Shown: positions 19,785 to 30,045, counted from the stretch's first letter. The stretch is DNA of 64,000 nt from Paenibacillus faecis (GCF_008084145.1 NZ_VSDO01000002.1:1-64000); one strand, 5' to 3'. The notes: a model not told the origin generated them from the sequence alone. Made by a program: numbers and translations.

Positions 19785-21080
19785 TTAATGGGCCGCTTCG
19801 TCCTTGTCGTTGGACCAGCCCAGAACTTGAATCAGCTTGAAGAAGAGGCTGAGCAGGATACCGACAATCGTGGCGAGGGCCATCCCCTTCAATTCCACTT
19901 TACCCATCACCAGTTTGGTGCCGCTGAGGCCAACGACCAGTACAACGGTGGCGAGCAGCATGTTCGTGGGCTTGGAGAAATCGACTCTCTGCTCCACAAA
20001 AATCCGCAGCCCCGATGCGGCGATAACGCCGAACAGCAGCAAGGAGACGCCGCCCATCACCGCGGGAGGAATATTGGCGATAATGGCCGAGAACTTGCCC
20101 GAGAACGAAAGCAGAATGGCAAAAACCGCCGCTCCGCCCACGACAAATATGGAGTAGACTTTGGTCAGCGCCATGACCCCGATGTTTTCGCCATAGGTCG
20201 TGTTGGGAGTCGAACCGACGAAGCCGGACAGAATCGTCGACAAGCCGTTACCGAAGAGCGAGCGATGCAGGCCGGGATCCTTGGATAAATCCTTGCCTAC
20301 GATATTGCTCGTTACAAGCAAATGGCCGATATGTTCCACGATCACGACCAGGGCGACGGGAACGATAGTGATAATCACCGAGGGATCCCACTGCGGGGTA
20401 GTCATCGTCGGAAGTGTAAACCACTTCGCTTGGGCGATCGCCGCCGTGTTCACCTGACCCATAAAAAAGGCGGTCACGTAACCGACCACAATTCCGATCA
20501 GGATATGGATAATTTTTGGGAATCCGCGGAACAGAACGGCGCCGAGCACCGTTACGGCCAGGGTGATCAGGGAGAGCAGGATCGTCGAGGGGTCGGGCGT
20601 CCAAGGCTTCGTCAGATCGCTGGAGATCCATCCGGCCATACCTGCGGCAACCGGGATCAATTCCAGCCCGATCAGGGCCACGATTGCGCCCATGGCCGCC
20701 GGAGGGAACACGACATCGATCCAGCCGGTTCCCGCATATTTGGCGACCAAGCCCACCACGATGAAGATCAAACCGGTGATAATGAATGCGCCCAGCGCAA
20801 GCGCGTACCCATTGCCCGCGTCGGCGTGGGAAATCAGCACGCTCTGAACAGGGGAGATGAACGCAAAGCTCGACCCCAGGTAAGCGGGGATTTTTCCTTT
20901 ACAGATTAAAATGTAAAGCAGCGTACCGATCCCGTTCATCAACAGGATCATGCCCGGGTCGACGCCGAACAAATTCGGCACCAGCACGGTGCTGCCGAAC
21001 ATCGCAAACAGATGCTGCAGGCTCAGCAGGACGCCGGGGGCGAAGGGAACTTTTTCATTCACTTGAATTTCACGTTGCAA
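19785..21080 (-). CDS. Uracil/xanthine permease, NCS2 family
   Basis: The 431-residue protein has 12-14 transmembrane segments and NCS2 signatures: SLQHLFAMFGSTVLVPNLFG near the N-terminus, IGLELIPVAAGMAG, and the substrate-site region NTTYGENIGVMALTKVYS. This pattern fits UraA/PyrP uracil permeases. The TTG start at 21080 follows AGGAGTG. The upstream region is short and shows no PyrR-type attenuator. It is inverted between apt and relA, which are usually adjacent, so it is an insertion into a conserved block. Confidence 0.88.
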   Translation of the reverse strand: MQREIQVNEKVPFAPGVLLSLQHLFAMFGSTVLVPNLFGVDPGMILLMNGIGTLLYILICKGKIPAYLGSSFAFISPVQSVLISHADAGNGYALALGAFIITGLIFIVVGLVAKYAGTGWIDVVFPPAAMGAIVALIGLELIPVAAGMAGWISSDLTKPWTPDPSTILLSLITLAVTVLGAVLFRGFPKIIHILIGIVVGYVTAFFMGQVNTAAIAQAKWFTLPTMTTPQWDPSVIITIVPVALVVIVEHIGHLLVTSNIVGKDLSKDPGLHRSLFGNGLSTILSGFVGSTPNTTYGENIGVMALTKVYSIFVVGGAAVFAILLSFSGKFSAIIANIPPAVMGGVSLLLFGVIAASGLRIFVEQRVDFSKPTNMLLATVVLVVGLSGTKLVMGKVELKGMALATIVGILLSLFFKLIQVLGWSNDKDEAAH

Positions 21081-21129
21081 ACGGGGTCACTCCTCTATTT
21101 TTCCGCTTATTGAAAACCATCCTTAATAG

Positions 21130-21156
21130 ATTATAGAGATTGATGACATTTTTCAA
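21130..21156 (-). promoter_or_regulatory. Probable promoter of the uracil permease gene
   Basis: Read on the minus strand, TTGAAA at 21156-21151 is followed by 15 bases and TATAAT at 21135-21130. The spacer is short by two bases. Between this promoter and relA (21157-21381) I see no gene and no strong hairpin. Confidence 0.45.
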
Positions 21157-21381
21157 CAGAAAAATTCACCCTCGGCGGGATTCCTTTACAGATTCTCCTA
21201 AAGCGTAACGTTGCATACTTCGAGTTCGAGCGGCTTATTGGCATCGGATACCATGGGTCAAGAGTTGACGGAAGGGGACACAGGAGTCATAATTATAGGA
21301 AATCAAAAATGGGGGAAAAATGTCCTCTTACATGCAGTTATCCCGTTTATTTTCATATAGAAAGGACTCGAGCAGGATTCA

Positions 21382-23556
21382 ATGGGCATAGAGCGATTAC
21401 TTGAAAAGGCGTCCGCCTATATTAAAGAACCCGATTTGGAGCGCATCCGGGAAGCCTATGATTTCGCGGATCAGGCCCATCACGGACAAGTGCGGAAATC
21501 CGGCGAACCTTATATTCTGCACCCCTTGGCGGTGGCGGAAATTGTCGTTAGCATGCAAATGGACATTTTGTCCATCATTGCGGCGCTTCTTCACGATGTC
21601 GTGGAAGACACTACGGTTTCCCTTAAGGAAATCGAGGAGCACTTCGGCAAGGACTGCGCCCTGCTCGTGGACGGATTGACGAAGCTGGAACGCATCAAGT
21701 TCCGGTCCAAGGAAGAGCAGCAAAATGAAAACTACCGGAAAATGTTCATCGCCATGGCACAGGATATCCGGGTGATCGTCATTAAGCTGGCCGACCGTCT
21801 CCATAACATGCGCACGCTGAAATACCAATCCGAAGAAAGTCAGCGCCGCATCGCCTATGAAACGCTGGAGATCTTTTGTCCGATTGCGAACCGGCTCGGG
21901 ATTTCGGCGATCAAGTGGGAAATGGAAGATATCGCGCTGAGATACTTGAATCCGCAGCAGTACTACCGGATCGCTAATTTAATGCGCAAAAAAAGGGCGG
22001 AACGCGAGGAATACATCGAAAGCGTCATTTCGCGGATTGCCGAAAAGCTGGATGAGATGGGCGTGGAAGCCGATTTATCCGGCCGTCCCAAGCACATTTA
22101 CAGCGTCTACAAGAAGATGACGACGAAGAACAAGCAGTTCAACGAAATATACGATCTGCTGGCGATTCGGATTATCGTTGACAATATTAAAGATTGTTAT
22201 GCGACCCTGGGAATTATCCATACCTTATGGAAACCGATGCCGGGGCGTTTTAAGGATTATATCGCGATGCCCAAGGCCAATATGTATCAGTCGCTCCATA
22301 CGACGGTCGTCGGACCGAACGGCGAGCCGACGGAAGTGCAGATCCGCACTTGGGAGATGCATCGAACGGCGGAATACGGGATCGCGGCGCACTGGGCCTA
22401 TAAGGAAGGGCCCGAAACCGGAGGGCCGGAGAAGAAAATGACCTTCTTCAACGAAATTCTGGAGCTTCAACACGAAGCCAAGGATGCGTCCGAATTCGTG
22501 GAGTCGTTGAAGATGGACTTCTTCACGGATCTGGTTTTCGTGTTTACGCCATCCGGCGAAGTCATCGAGCTTCCGTCGGGTTCCGTTCCTCTGGACTTCG
22601 CTTATCGGATTCATACCGAGGTCGGCAACCGGACGATCGGCGCGAAGGTCAACGGACGGATCGTGCCGCTGGACCACCGGCTGAAGACCGGAGATATCGT
22701 TGAAATTTTAACATCGAAGCATTCGTACGGGCCGAGTCAGGACTGGCTCAAGATCGCCCAGTCCTCCCACGCGCGCAGCAAAATCAAACAGTGGTTCAAG
22801 AAAGAGAAGCGCGAGGAGAATGTCGAGAAGGGACGCGAAGCGATCGAGCGCGAACTGAAGCGTGCGGGAATTGAACCGTCCGCCTGGATGTCGGACGACA
22901 AGATGATGGAGGCCTGCAAGAAATTTGCTTTTAACGATGTGGACGATATGCTGTCGGCCGTCGGATTCGGCGGAATCACGGCCGCGCAGATCGTGACCAA
23001 GCTTACCGAGAAGCTCCGCAAAGAGCAGGAGGATAGCCATTCGATCGAACTGACTTCCGAAGTGAAGGAAGTGAAAGCCGCCGAGGAACGGAAGCCCCGC
23101 CCAACCAACGGGGTGGTCGTCAAAGGAATCGACAACCTGCTTGTACGGTTTGCCAGATGCTGCAACCCGGTGCCGGGCGACGACATCGTCGGCTATATTA
23201 CCCGCGGACGCGGCGTTTCCGTGCATCGCAGCGATTGTCCGAATATCCCGGGCGGTAACGACGGGGAAGAAGCGGCCCGCGTCATCGAGGTGGAGTGGGA
23301 GCACGCCATCGAGGCCAACTACAGCGTGGACATTGAGATTACGGGCCATGATCGCCGGAATTTCCTTAATGAGGTGCTGCAGGCGGTCTCCGAAAGCAAG
23401 ACGAACATCTCGGCGGTCTCCGGACGCTCGGACAAAAACAAAATGGCCTTGGTGCATATGACGATTTTGATCCGGAATACCGATCATTTGCAGTCGGTCG
23501 TGGAAAAAATCAAGCGCGTGAAAGATGTTTACACCGTGCATCGCATCATGCAGTAA
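21382..23556 (+). CDS. relA: Bifunctional (p)ppGpp synthetase/hydrolase Rel
   Basis: The 724-residue protein makes and degrades (p)ppGpp in the stringent response. Domains in order: HD hydrolase ([16 protein letters not shown], then [10 protein letters not shown] at about residues 75-84), synthetase with [23 protein letters not shown] with [20 protein letters not shown], a zinc-finger/helical region with RCCNPVPGD, and a C-terminal ACT domain. The RFKD motif is that of bifunctional Rel proteins. Both active domains appear intact. Confidence 0.96.
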   Translation: MGIERLLEKASAYIKEPDLERIREAYDFADQAHHGQVRKSGEPYILHPLAVAEIVVSMQMDILSIIAALLHDVVEDTTVSLKEIEEHFGKDCALLVDGLTKLERIKFRSKEEQQNENYRKMFIAMAQDIRVIVIKLADRLHNMRTLKYQSEESQRRIAYETLEIFCPIANRLGISAIKWEMEDIALRYLNPQQYYRIANLMRKKRAEREEYIESVISRIAEKLDEMGVEADLSGRPKHIYSVYKKMTTKNKQFNEIYDLLAIRIIVDNIKDCYATLGIIHTLWKPMPGRFKDYIAMPKANMYQSLHTTVVGPNGEPTEVQIRTWEMHRTAEYGIAAHWAYKEGPETGGPEKKMTFFNEILELQHEAKDASEFVESLKMDFFTDLVFVFTPSGEVIELPSGSVPLDFAYRIHTEVGNRTIGAKVNGRIVPLDHRLKTGDIVEILTSKHSYGPSQDWLKIAQSSHARSKIKQWFKKEKREENVEKGREAIERELKRAGIEPSAWMSDDKMMEACKKFAFNDVDDMLSAVGFGGITAAQIVTKLTEKLRKEQEDSHSIELTSEVKEVKAAEERKPRPTNGVVVKGIDNLLVRFARCCNPVPGDDIVGYITRGRGVSVHRSDCPNIPGGNDGEEAARVIEVEWEHAIEANYSVDIEITGHDRRNFLNEVLQAVSESKTNISAVSGRSDKNKMALVHMTILIRNTDHLQSVVEKIKRVKDVYTVHRIMQ

Positions 23557-23596
23557 CGCCAAGAACACACTTTTTATTTTGAGGAGTCAACAAGCA

Positions 23597-24055
23597 ATGA
23601 GGATCGTAGTTCAGCGCTGCAAACGGGCCAAGGTTACGGTTGCCGGCGAAACCGTAGGTTCGATCGGACCCGGGTTGATGCTGCTCGTCGGGGTAACCCA
23701 CGAGGACACGGAGAAGGACGCCGCTTACCTGGCGGAGAAAATCGCCGGCCTGCGCATTTTCGAAGATGGCGACGGGAAGATGAATCTTAGCGTATTGGAC
23801 GTGGAGGGTGCCATTTTGTCGGTATCCCAATTCACGCTATACGGAGATAGCCGAAAAGGGAAACGGCCGAGCTTTGTGGCTGCGGCTCGTCCGGAAACGG
23901 CGGCTCCCCTGTATGACCGGTTTAACGAGCTCTTGCGTCAAAAAGGGCTTGTCGTCGAAACCGGCCGGTTCGGGGCGGATATGGACGTGGAACTGACCAA
24001 CTGGGGGCCGGTCACCCTGATTCTTGAGCATCCCGCGCCTGCGGACGGACGGTAA
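23597..24055 (+). CDS. dtd: D-aminoacyl-tRNA deacylase
   Basis: Dtd hydrolyses D-aminoacyl-tRNAs as a chiral proofreader. The 152-residue protein begins [15 protein letters not shown] and holds the family motifs [10 protein letters not shown] and [11 protein letters not shown] (the Gly-Pro active-site loop). The ATG at 23597 is preferred after GAGGAG, 41 bases past relA, as in Bacillus. Confidence 0.95.
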   Translation: MRIVVQRCKRAKVTVAGETVGSIGPGLMLLVGVTHEDTEKDAAYLAEKIAGLRIFEDGDGKMNLSVLDVEGAILSVSQFTLYGDSRKGKRPSFVAAARPETAAPLYDRFNELLRQKGLVVETGRFGADMDVELTNWGPVTLILEHPAPADGR

Positions 24056-24140
24056 CGGGGTTAGGGGATAGATCGGCAACCTATTGGACAACCTTAAGAT
24101 GGCAGTGAAATTCTCCCTCTAAAGGAGTCCGATCCAACCG

Positions 24141-24305
24141 ATGCGCCAATCCATGAAATCCAGGGTCTGGCAGAGTCTGCCGCTCATGCCCGCGGGACAC
24201 CGCGGCGAAGCCTGGACGGCGATGCGCCTGGCCGAAGAAGAACAACTTCATCACGTCCGTCAGATCAAGCCTTCCGGCGAGTTTATTCCCAGACCCGGAA
24301 GCTGA
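24141..24305 (+). CDS. Possible small protein, 54 residues
   Basis: The short frame starts MRQSMKSRVWQSLPLMPAGH and ends IKPSGEFIPRPGS. A site AAAGGAG lies 14 bases before the ATG, which is longer than ideal. A strong terminator begins six bases after the stop, which fits a real transcript end. Composition is basic with no membrane segment. No family is recognised. The hairpin could instead terminate the dtd transcript. Confidence 0.35.
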   Translation: MRQSMKSRVWQSLPLMPAGHRGEAWTAMRLAEEEQLHHVRQIKPSGEFIPRPGS

Positions 24306-24310
24306 CAAGG

Positions 24311-24346
24311 AAATGCCCCGGAACCCTCCGGGGCATTTTGTTTTTT
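24311..24346 (+). terminator. Intrinsic terminator
   Basis: The stem aaatgccccgga/tccggggcattt has a short loop and is followed by tgtttttt. It ends the dtd or small-protein transcript. Confidence 0.85.
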
Positions 24347-24409
24347 CGCCGGGAATTTCCTTGGATTTATCCTTTGACTCTTTCCGGAAGCGCGGGCGAT
24401 CTTTGTTCC

Positions 24410-24418
24410 TGTTATAAT
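24410..24418 (+). promoter_or_regulatory. Extended -10 promoter of the PfpI gene
   Basis: TG-t-TATAAT lies 56 bases before the PfpI-family start. No good -35 is visible. Confidence 0.45.
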
Positions 24419-24473
24419 CTCCGTTCGTTCGGGTAATAACAAAGCAAAAGAACTTTCGGGAGGGAATGGAGAA

Positions 24474-24980
24474 ATGAGCAAGGTAGCGTTTTTGCTGGCA
24501 AACCAGTTTGAAGATTCGGAAATGCAGGTACCGTATGAAGAAGTGAAAAAGGCCGGCCACCAAGCCGACATCATCGGACTAAAGGCCGGCAAGACCCTGA
24601 AAGGCAAGCAGGGGAAGGCGGAATATACGGCGGAGAAGGCCATATCCGAGGTGAGCGCCGAGGATTACGACGCCGTCGTCATACCGGGAGGCTCCTCTCC
24701 GGAAAACCTGCGGCTCAATGCCGACATCAAGAAATTTGTGACTCAGGCCAACGCCTCGGGCAAACCGATCGCGGCGATTTGCCACGGTCCGCAGATTCTG
24801 ATCAGCGCCGGATTGCTTAAAGGAAGAATCGTTACCTGCTATCCGCCGCTGCAGGATGATATGATTAACGCCGGGGCGGAGTTCCGCGACGAGGAAGTCA
24901 TTGTGGACGGCAATTTTGTCACATCGCGGACGCCGAAGGACGAGCCGGCGTTCGTCCGGGAGCTGTTAAAGAAGCTGTAA
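24474..24980 (+). CDS. DJ-1/PfpI-family protein
   Basis: The 168-residue protein has the PfpI fold pattern: MSKVAFLLANQFEDSEM at the N-terminus, VVIPGGSSPENLR, and the nucleophile elbow AAICHGPQ with C103. C-terminal SRTPKDEPAFVREL is typical. Relatives include general stress protein 18 (YfkM) and deglycase-type enzymes. Whether it is a protease, a deglycase or a chaperone cannot be said. GGGAGGGAATGG precedes the ATG. Confidence 0.88.
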   Translation: MSKVAFLLANQFEDSEMQVPYEEVKKAGHQADIIGLKAGKTLKGKQGKAEYTAEKAISEVSAEDYDAVVIPGGSSPENLRLNADIKKFVTQANASGKPIAAICHGPQILISAGLLKGRIVTCYPPLQDDMINAGAEFRDEEVIVDGNFVTSRTPKDEPAFVRELLKKL

Positions 24981-25058
24981 CCGGTCATCCTGGAGCGGTT
25001 GACATACATGAATGGTCGGGGCGGCAAATCCAATTGCGGTTCTAAAGGAGAGATCGAC

Positions 25059-25520
25059 ATGTCCAAACATATTCAGGCTTACTTTAAGACGGAAGACCAG
25101 GCGGAGGGAGCAAGGACCAGCTTGCTTCCCTATGAAACGGAACAAGTCGAGGTCGGATCGCTGGATCGGACGATCGGCCGAAACAGCAATATTCTCGTTC
25201 CGCTGCTCCCCCTTAACGGATCCGGGGTGAATACCGGCGGAACCTACGGATCGGTCGGCGTGCCGGGCACCGTATCCGCGCAGGGTGTCGTCCCCGTCGT
25301 GGCCATGACGGACCGTACCGACGATAACGAGACAGCGGGCGGGGAACGGACGCAAGCGGAGGCTGCCGAACCGGATCCCGTGGTGGATGTGGCCCATGCG
25401 GACGATGGGGATTACGAGGATCTGAAGGTTGTGTTAACCGCGAAGGTCAGGGATTCCGATTACGACGCTATCGTTAGAAAACTTCGCATGCAAGGCGCCT
25501 ATGTGGAGCATTTGGATTAG
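25059..25520 (+). CDS. Hypothetical protein, possible stress-protein fold
   Basis: The 153-residue protein has two halves. Residues 1-35 (MSKHIQAYFKTEDQAEGART and VEVGSLD) and the last 40 residues (KVVLTAKVRDSDYDAIVRKL, ending GAYVEHLD) look like the two halves of a small alpha/beta domain of the general-stress 17M/YflT kind. Between them lies a low-complexity segment rich in Gly, Val and Ala, then an acidic stretch. AAAGGAGAG precedes the ATG. It follows the PfpI gene by 78 bases, probably in one transcript. No confident family. Confidence 0.65.
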   Translation: MSKHIQAYFKTEDQAEGARTSLLPYETEQVEVGSLDRTIGRNSNILVPLLPLNGSGVNTGGTYGSVGVPGTVSAQGVVPVVAMTDRTDDNETAGGERTQAEAAEPDPVVDVAHADDGDYEDLKVVLTAKVRDSDYDAIVRKLRMQGAYVEHLD

Positions 25521-25561
25521 ATTGTGTTGGTTTCATCCGGAAACAACAGCGGAAGATCTTT

Positions 25562-25615
25562 GTAATGTAACTGTAATATTCGGTTCATGTTCCTTTAACA
25601 AAGCCTGTTTATAAT
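25562..25615 (+). promoter_or_regulatory. PhoP-box-like promoter
   Basis: Four hexamers recur at exact 11-base steps: gtaatg (25562), gtaata (25573), ttcatg (25584) and ttaaca (25595). TATAAT follows at 25610-25615. Four direct repeats of the TTMAYA type at -60 to -20 are the layout of PhoP-activated promoters in Bacillus. Only the last repeat is a good match, so this is inference. A terminator follows only about 40 bases downstream. Confidence 0.4.
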
Positions 25616-25652
25616 AACAGCATGACCCCCTTTTAATATATTTACCTTTTGG

Positions 25653-25684
25653 ACCTGTGCCCCGTTGGTGCAGGTTTTTTTCTT
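25653..25684 (+). terminator. Intrinsic terminator upstream of the hisS promoter
   Basis: The stem acctgtgcc/ggtgcaggt (nine pairs, two of them G-U) has a five-base loop and is followed by a T tract. It ends transcripts from 25059-25520 or from the promoter at 25562-25615. Confidence 0.8.
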
Positions 25685-25694
25685 TGGATTGGGC

Positions 25695-25723
25695 TTGACT
25701 TTGTTACTGCAATTCCTTAAAAT
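25695..25723 (+). promoter_or_regulatory. Promoter of the hisS-aspS operon
   Basis: TTGACT (25695-25700), a 17-base spacer and TAAAAT (25718-25723) lie just before the T-box leader. Confidence 0.8.
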
Positions 25724-25734
25724 CAGGAAATATA

Positions 25735-26087
25735 CAGTTTCAAACCGATTTGATGACGGGACAAAGTACTTCAACCCCACACCCGCAGAGAGGAATCCCT
25801 GCCCGTAAGGCCGCAATGTTCGAGAAGCGGCCCCGCAGGCCAGGCTGGAAGGATTCCGGTGATGATTGAACGAAAGACTTCCCCGAGAACTGACGGCGAA
25901 AATGCGCGAAGTCCATAGGACTTGAGGCAGAGTAGACGTACGGCGCAGGCGGGCGTTAACCGCTTTTGAGCGGATCTTTGGCGGCGAAATGCGGCGCCGG
26001 AATCCGGAATGTGGGTGGCACCACGGGTGAATGGGTAACCAATCTCTCGTCCCTGTTTGTGATGAACAGGAGCGGGAGTTTTTTTAT
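25735..26087 (+). promoter_or_regulatory. T-box leader of hisS-aspS
   Basis: The non-coding leader between promoter and hisS carries the T-box sequence gggtggcaccacgggt at 26013-26028, the segment that forms the antiterminator with uncharged tRNA. A terminator follows at 26044-26086 (stem ctctcgtccctgttt with gaacaggagcgggag, then seven T). An AAGTAC motif near 25766 and hairpins up to about 25960 form stem I and the following stems. The specifier codon could not be assigned with confidence. His or Asp is expected from the operon content. Confidence 0.92.
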
Positions 26088-26138
26088 TTCCAAAACTTCG
26101 CAAACCAAACAGAATCAAGAGAGATGGAGGATGGGATT

Positions 26139-27386
26139 ATGGCGTTTCAGAAACCGACGGGCACACAGGATTTGCTCCCGGGCACGGTGGAAAAGTGGCA
26201 ATGGATCGAAGACAAAGCCCGCGATCTTTGCCGCCGTTTCAATTACCGGGAAATCCGGACGCCGATGTTCGAGCAAACCTCGCTATTTGAACGGGGAGTC
26301 GGCGAAACGACGGATATCGTGGAGAAGGAGATGTACACGTTTCAGGATAAAGGGGAGCGCTGGATGACTCTGCGTCCGGAAGGCACGGCCGGCGTGGTAC
26401 GCTCTTATGTGGAGAATAAATTGTACGGCGAACCGGACGTGACGAAATTGTATTATATCGGGCCGATGTTCCGCTATGAGCGTCCGCAGGCGGGCCGCCA
26501 GCGCCAATTCCACCAGTTCGGCGTCGAAGCCTTCGGCGCGACGGACCCGGCGATCGACGCGGAGGTCGTGGCTCTGGGCTTTCAGTATTGCCGGGAGCTG
26601 GGATTGAAAGAGGTGAAGGTGGAGATCAACTCGGTAGGAAATCCGGCCAGTCGGGCCGCTTATCGCGAGAAGCTGCTGGCGTTTCTGACACCGATGAAGG
26701 ACACGCTCTGTAAGGATTGCCAATCGCGGATGGAGCGAAATCCGCTGCGCGTGCTGGATTGCAAAGTCGACCAGGATAAATTCGGAGGGGCCCCGTCGAT
26801 CCTGGACAGCCTGGATGAGGAATGCACCGCTCACTTCGCCAAGGTTCAGGAACTGCTGACCGCGATGGAAGTGGATTATGTCATCAATCACCGGCTTGTC
26901 CGCGGCCTGGATTATTACACGCACACCGCGTTCGAATATAAAGCGCAAGGGATCGGAGCGATCGATACGATCGGCGGGGGAGGCCGGTATAACGGCCTCG
27001 TCGCCGACGTCGGCGGGCCGGACCAGCCGGGAATCGGCATGGCGCTTGGACTCGAGCGGATCGCGCTGATCTTGGAGAAACAGGGGATCGGCCCGGACGC
27101 GGTCAAGCCGCTGGATGTTTACCTGGTATCGCTTGGCGAAGCGGCGGACAAGGAGATCACGACGCAGTTGTTCAAGCTGCGGCAGGCCGGCTTCTCGGGC
27201 GAACGGGACTATTTGGGACGCAAAATGAAAGCCCAAATGAAGTCCGCCGACCGGATGCAGGCCCGGTATACGGCCATTCTGGGCGACGATGAACTGGAGC
27301 GCGGCGAAATTGCCCTGAAATCGATGGAAACGGGCGAACAAAACACTGTAAAGCTGGCGGAGTGGATCGACTTGCTGCGGAAGTAA
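26139..27386 (+). CDS. hisS: Histidyl-tRNA synthetase
   Basis: A class II synthetase of 415 residues. It begins MAFQKPTGTQDLLPG, with motif 2 around YIGPMFRYERPQAGRQRQFHQFG, the His-specific signature LVRGLDYYTHTAFEY, motif 3 GIGMALGLERIALIL, and a C-terminal anticodon-binding domain. The ATG at 26139 follows GGAGG and gives the canonical terminus. It is regulated by the upstream T-box and is followed by aspS. Confidence 0.97.
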   Translation: MAFQKPTGTQDLLPGTVEKWQWIEDKARDLCRRFNYREIRTPMFEQTSLFERGVGETTDIVEKEMYTFQDKGERWMTLRPEGTAGVVRSYVENKLYGEPDVTKLYYIGPMFRYERPQAGRQRQFHQFGVEAFGATDPAIDAEVVALGFQYCRELGLKEVKVEINSVGNPASRAAYREKLLAFLTPMKDTLCKDCQSRMERNPLRVLDCKVDQDKFGGAPSILDSLDEECTAHFAKVQELLTAMEVDYVINHRLVRGLDYYTHTAFEYKAQGIGAIDTIGGGGRYNGLVADVGGPDQPGIGMALGLERIALILEKQGIGPDAVKPLDVYLVSLGEAADKEITTQLFKLRQAGFSGERDYLGRKMKAQMKSADRMQARYTAILGDDELERGEIALKSMETGEQNTVKLAEWIDLLRK

Positions 27387-27466
27387 ACGAAGGAGCAAGC
27401 GAAGGATCTTCTACGTTGGAAATTTTTATTATAGCACCATATTAAAAGTGAAGGAGTCATACCTGT

Positions 27467-29245
27467 ATGAAACGTACGCATCAATGCGGATCCCTGACGA
27501 CCGCAAATATCGGAGAAACCGTTACCCTGAACGGCTGGGTCCAAACCCGCCGCGACCTTGGAGGCGTCTTGTTTATCGACCTGCGCGACCGCAGCGGGAT
27601 CGTTCAAATCGTCTTTAATCCGGCTTACTCCGGAGAAGCGCTGCAAACGGCGGATAAAGTCCGCACCGAATATGTGCTGGCCGTCCGCGGCGAAGTTGTA
27701 AAACGGGATGCGGAGACCGTCAACCCGAATCTGCCGACCGGCGAAGTTGAAGTCCGCGTAACGGAAATCGACGTGCTGAACTCGGCCAAAACGCCACCTT
27801 TCTTCATCGAAGACGGGATTGAGGTCGATGAGGCTTTGCGCCTGAAATACCGTTATCTGGACCTGCGCCGTCCGGAAATGCAGAAGACGCTCTGGCTGCG
27901 TTCCAAAGCGGCCAAAGTGTTCCGCGATTTCCTCGACGGCGAAGGCTTTATCGAGGTGGAAACGCCGATTTTGACGAAAAGCTCGCCGGAAGGCGCCCGG
28001 GACTATCTGGTGCCGAGCCGTGTGCACCCCGGCGAATTCTTCGCCCTGCCGCAATCCCCGCAATTGTATAAGCAATTGCTCATGGTCAGCGGCGTGGAAC
28101 GTTATTACCAGATCGCCCGCTGTTTCCGGGACGAGGATTTGCGGGCCGACCGCCAGCCGGAATTTACGCAAGTCGACATCGAGACGTCGTTCCTTAGTCA
28201 GGACGAGCTTCTGGACATGATAGAAAAACTGGTGGCCCGCCTGTTCAAGGAAACCAAGGGCTTGGACATCGAAACGCCGTTCCAGCGGCTGAGCTATGCC
28301 GACGCGATCGGCAAATACGGTTCCGACAAACCGGATTTGCGCTTCGGGCTGGAACTGGTGAACGTCAGCGATCTGGTCGCCACCAGCGGGGTCAAAGTGT
28401 TCGCTTCCGTCATTGAAAAGGGCGGCGAAGTCAAAGTATTGAACGCCAAGGGCTGCGGAACTTGGAGCCGGAAGGAAATCGACGACCTCGGCCCGTTTGC
28501 CGCCCGCTACGGCGCGAAAGGCCTGGCGTGGATTCAGGTGAAAGAAGGGGAATTCCGCGGTCCGATCGTCAAGTTCTTCACCGAGCAGGAAATCGAGGCG
28601 CTGAAGGAGCGCACGGGCGCGGAAGAAGGCGACCTGCTTCTCTTCTCGGCGGATAACAAGAAGGTCGTGGCCGACGTTCTGGGCGCGCTTCGGCTGAAGA
28701 TCGGACGTCAGCTCGGATTGATCGACGACAGCGTCTACAAATTCGCATGGGTCGTCGACTTCCCGCTGCTCGGCTGGGACGAAGAGCAGAAGCGTTATGT
28801 GGCGGAGCACCATCCGTTCACCCGTCCGCGCGAAGAGGATCTTCCGCTCTTCGATACCGATCCTGGACAAATCCTGGCCCAAGCGTATGACCTTGTCCTG
28901 AACGGCTACGAAGTCGGCGGCGGTTCCATGCGGATCTATAAACGCGAGGTGCAGGAGAAAATGTTCAATGCCATCGGTTTATCGCCGGAAGAGGCCCAAG
29001 ATAAGTTCGGTTATCTGCTGGACGCCTTTGAATACGGTACGCCTCCACACGGCGGTTTCGCCTTCGGCTTCGACCGTCTGGTGATGCTGCTGGCCGGCCG
29101 CTCCAACCTGCGCGAAACGATCGCTTTCCCGAAAACGCAAAGCGCTGCCGATCCTTTGATGAATGCTCCGTCCGAAGTCAAATCGGCTCAGTTGGAAGAT
29201 CTGCATATCAAGGTGGCCAAAAAGCCGGCTGAAGAGAAGAAGTAA
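27467..29245 (+). CDS. aspS: Aspartyl-tRNA synthetase
   Basis: A bacterial-type class II synthetase of 592 residues. The N-terminal OB anticodon domain has [20 protein letters not shown]. The catalytic core has [20 protein letters not shown] and [17 protein letters not shown]. The bacterial GAD insertion domain lies in the middle, and motif 3 is [24 protein letters not shown] precedes the ATG. It lies 80 bases after hisS in the same operon. Confidence 0.97.
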   Translation: MKRTHQCGSLTTANIGETVTLNGWVQTRRDLGGVLFIDLRDRSGIVQIVFNPAYSGEALQTADKVRTEYVLAVRGEVVKRDAETVNPNLPTGEVEVRVTEIDVLNSAKTPPFFIEDGIEVDEALRLKYRYLDLRRPEMQKTLWLRSKAAKVFRDFLDGEGFIEVETPILTKSSPEGARDYLVPSRVHPGEFFALPQSPQLYKQLLMVSGVERYYQIARCFRDEDLRADRQPEFTQVDIETSFLSQDELLDMIEKLVARLFKETKGLDIETPFQRLSYADAIGKYGSDKPDLRFGLELVNVSDLVATSGVKVFASVIEKGGEVKVLNAKGCGTWSRKEIDDLGPFAARYGAKGLAWIQVKEGEFRGPIVKFFTEQEIEALKERTGAEEGDLLLFSADNKKVVADVLGALRLKIGRQLGLIDDSVYKFAWVVDFPLLGWDEEQKRYVAEHHPFTRPREEDLPLFDTDPGQILAQAYDLVLNGYEVGGGSMRIYKREVQEKMFNAIGLSPEEAQDKFGYLLDAFEYGTPPHGGFAFGFDRLVMLLAGRSNLRETIAFPKTQSAADPLMNAPSEVKSAQLEDLHIKVAKKPAEEKK

Positions 29246-29292
29246 GTTCGGAATAAATCGAAGCCAAACCTGGATAGGAGGTTAGCCTACAC

Positions 29293-30045
29293 ATGCTTCA
29301 TCAATTTTCACGAACAGAGCTGGCCATCGGCGCCGAGGGTCTGGATATCCTGAAGAAGAGTACGGTGGCCGTCCTCGGCGTCGGCGGCGTCGGCGCCATG
29401 GCGGTCGAGGGGCTGGCCCGGACCGGGATCGGCCGGATCATCATGATCGACAAAGACGTAGTCGACGTCACCAACATTAACCGCCAGATCCATGCCTTGA
29501 CGACCACGATCGGCCAGAAAAAAGCGGATCTGATGTGCGAACGGGTTAAGCTGATCAATCCCGAGTGCGAGACGATCGCTTTGAACATGTTTTACACGGA
29601 AGAGACGTATGAAGAGTTGTTTAAATACGACATCGATTACGTGCTTGACGCGTCGGATACGATCATGTACAAAATCCATCTGATCAAGGAATGCCGGAAA
29701 CGCAAAATTCCGATCTTGTCGAGCATGGGTGCGGCCAACAAAATGGACCCGACGAAATTTCAGGTCGCCGATATTTCCAAAACCCATATGGATCCGATGG
29801 CGCGGGTGATCCGCACCAAGCTGCGGGAAGACGGCATCAAGAAGGGCGTCAAAGTCGTGTTCTCCACGGAACAGCCGGTGAAACCCCGCGCGGACGTCAC
29901 CGAAAAGATCGCCCCGGCCGGAGCGAAAATTCGCAAAGCGAAGCAGCCGCCGGCGAGCAACTCGTTTGTACCGCCGGTCGTCGGCTTGATCATGGTCAGC
30001 GTGGCCGTACGCGAGCTGTTGGAGGCCGGAGGAGTACGCGTATGA
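29293..30045 (+). CDS. tcdA: tRNA threonylcarbamoyladenosine dehydratase
   Basis: TcdA, an E1-like enzyme, uses ATP to cyclise t6A37 to ct6A in tRNA. The 250-residue protein has the nucleotide loop VLGVGGVGAMAVEGLARTG, the NINRQ motif (DVTNINRQIHAL) and DYVLDASDT. GGAGG precedes the ATG. Its position after aspS matches B. subtilis yrvM. The stop overlaps the next start (ATGA). Confidence 0.93.
   Translation: MLHQFSRTELAIGAEGLDILKKSTVAVLGVGGVGAMAVEGLARTGIGRIIMIDKDVVDVTNINRQIHALTTTIGQKKADLMCERVKLINPECETIALNMFYTEETYEELFKYDIDYVLDASDTIMYKIHLIKECRKRKIPILSSMGAANKMDPTKFQVADISKTHMDPMARVIRTKLREDGIKKGVKVVFSTEQPVKPRADVTEKIAPAGAKIRKAKQPPASNSFVPPVVGLIMVSVAVRELLEAGGVRV

Noticed and set aside
27209..28882. 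Open frame of 557 codons on the strand opposite hisS and aspS
   Set aside because: It is the shadow of two certain genes in GC-rich DNA, has no ribosome site or recognisable domain, and its sequence follows the codon pattern of aspS read backwards. The same holds for long opposite-strand frames over tgt (7748-8755), hisS (26283-27398), mtlD (47549-48691) and alaS (51415-52386).
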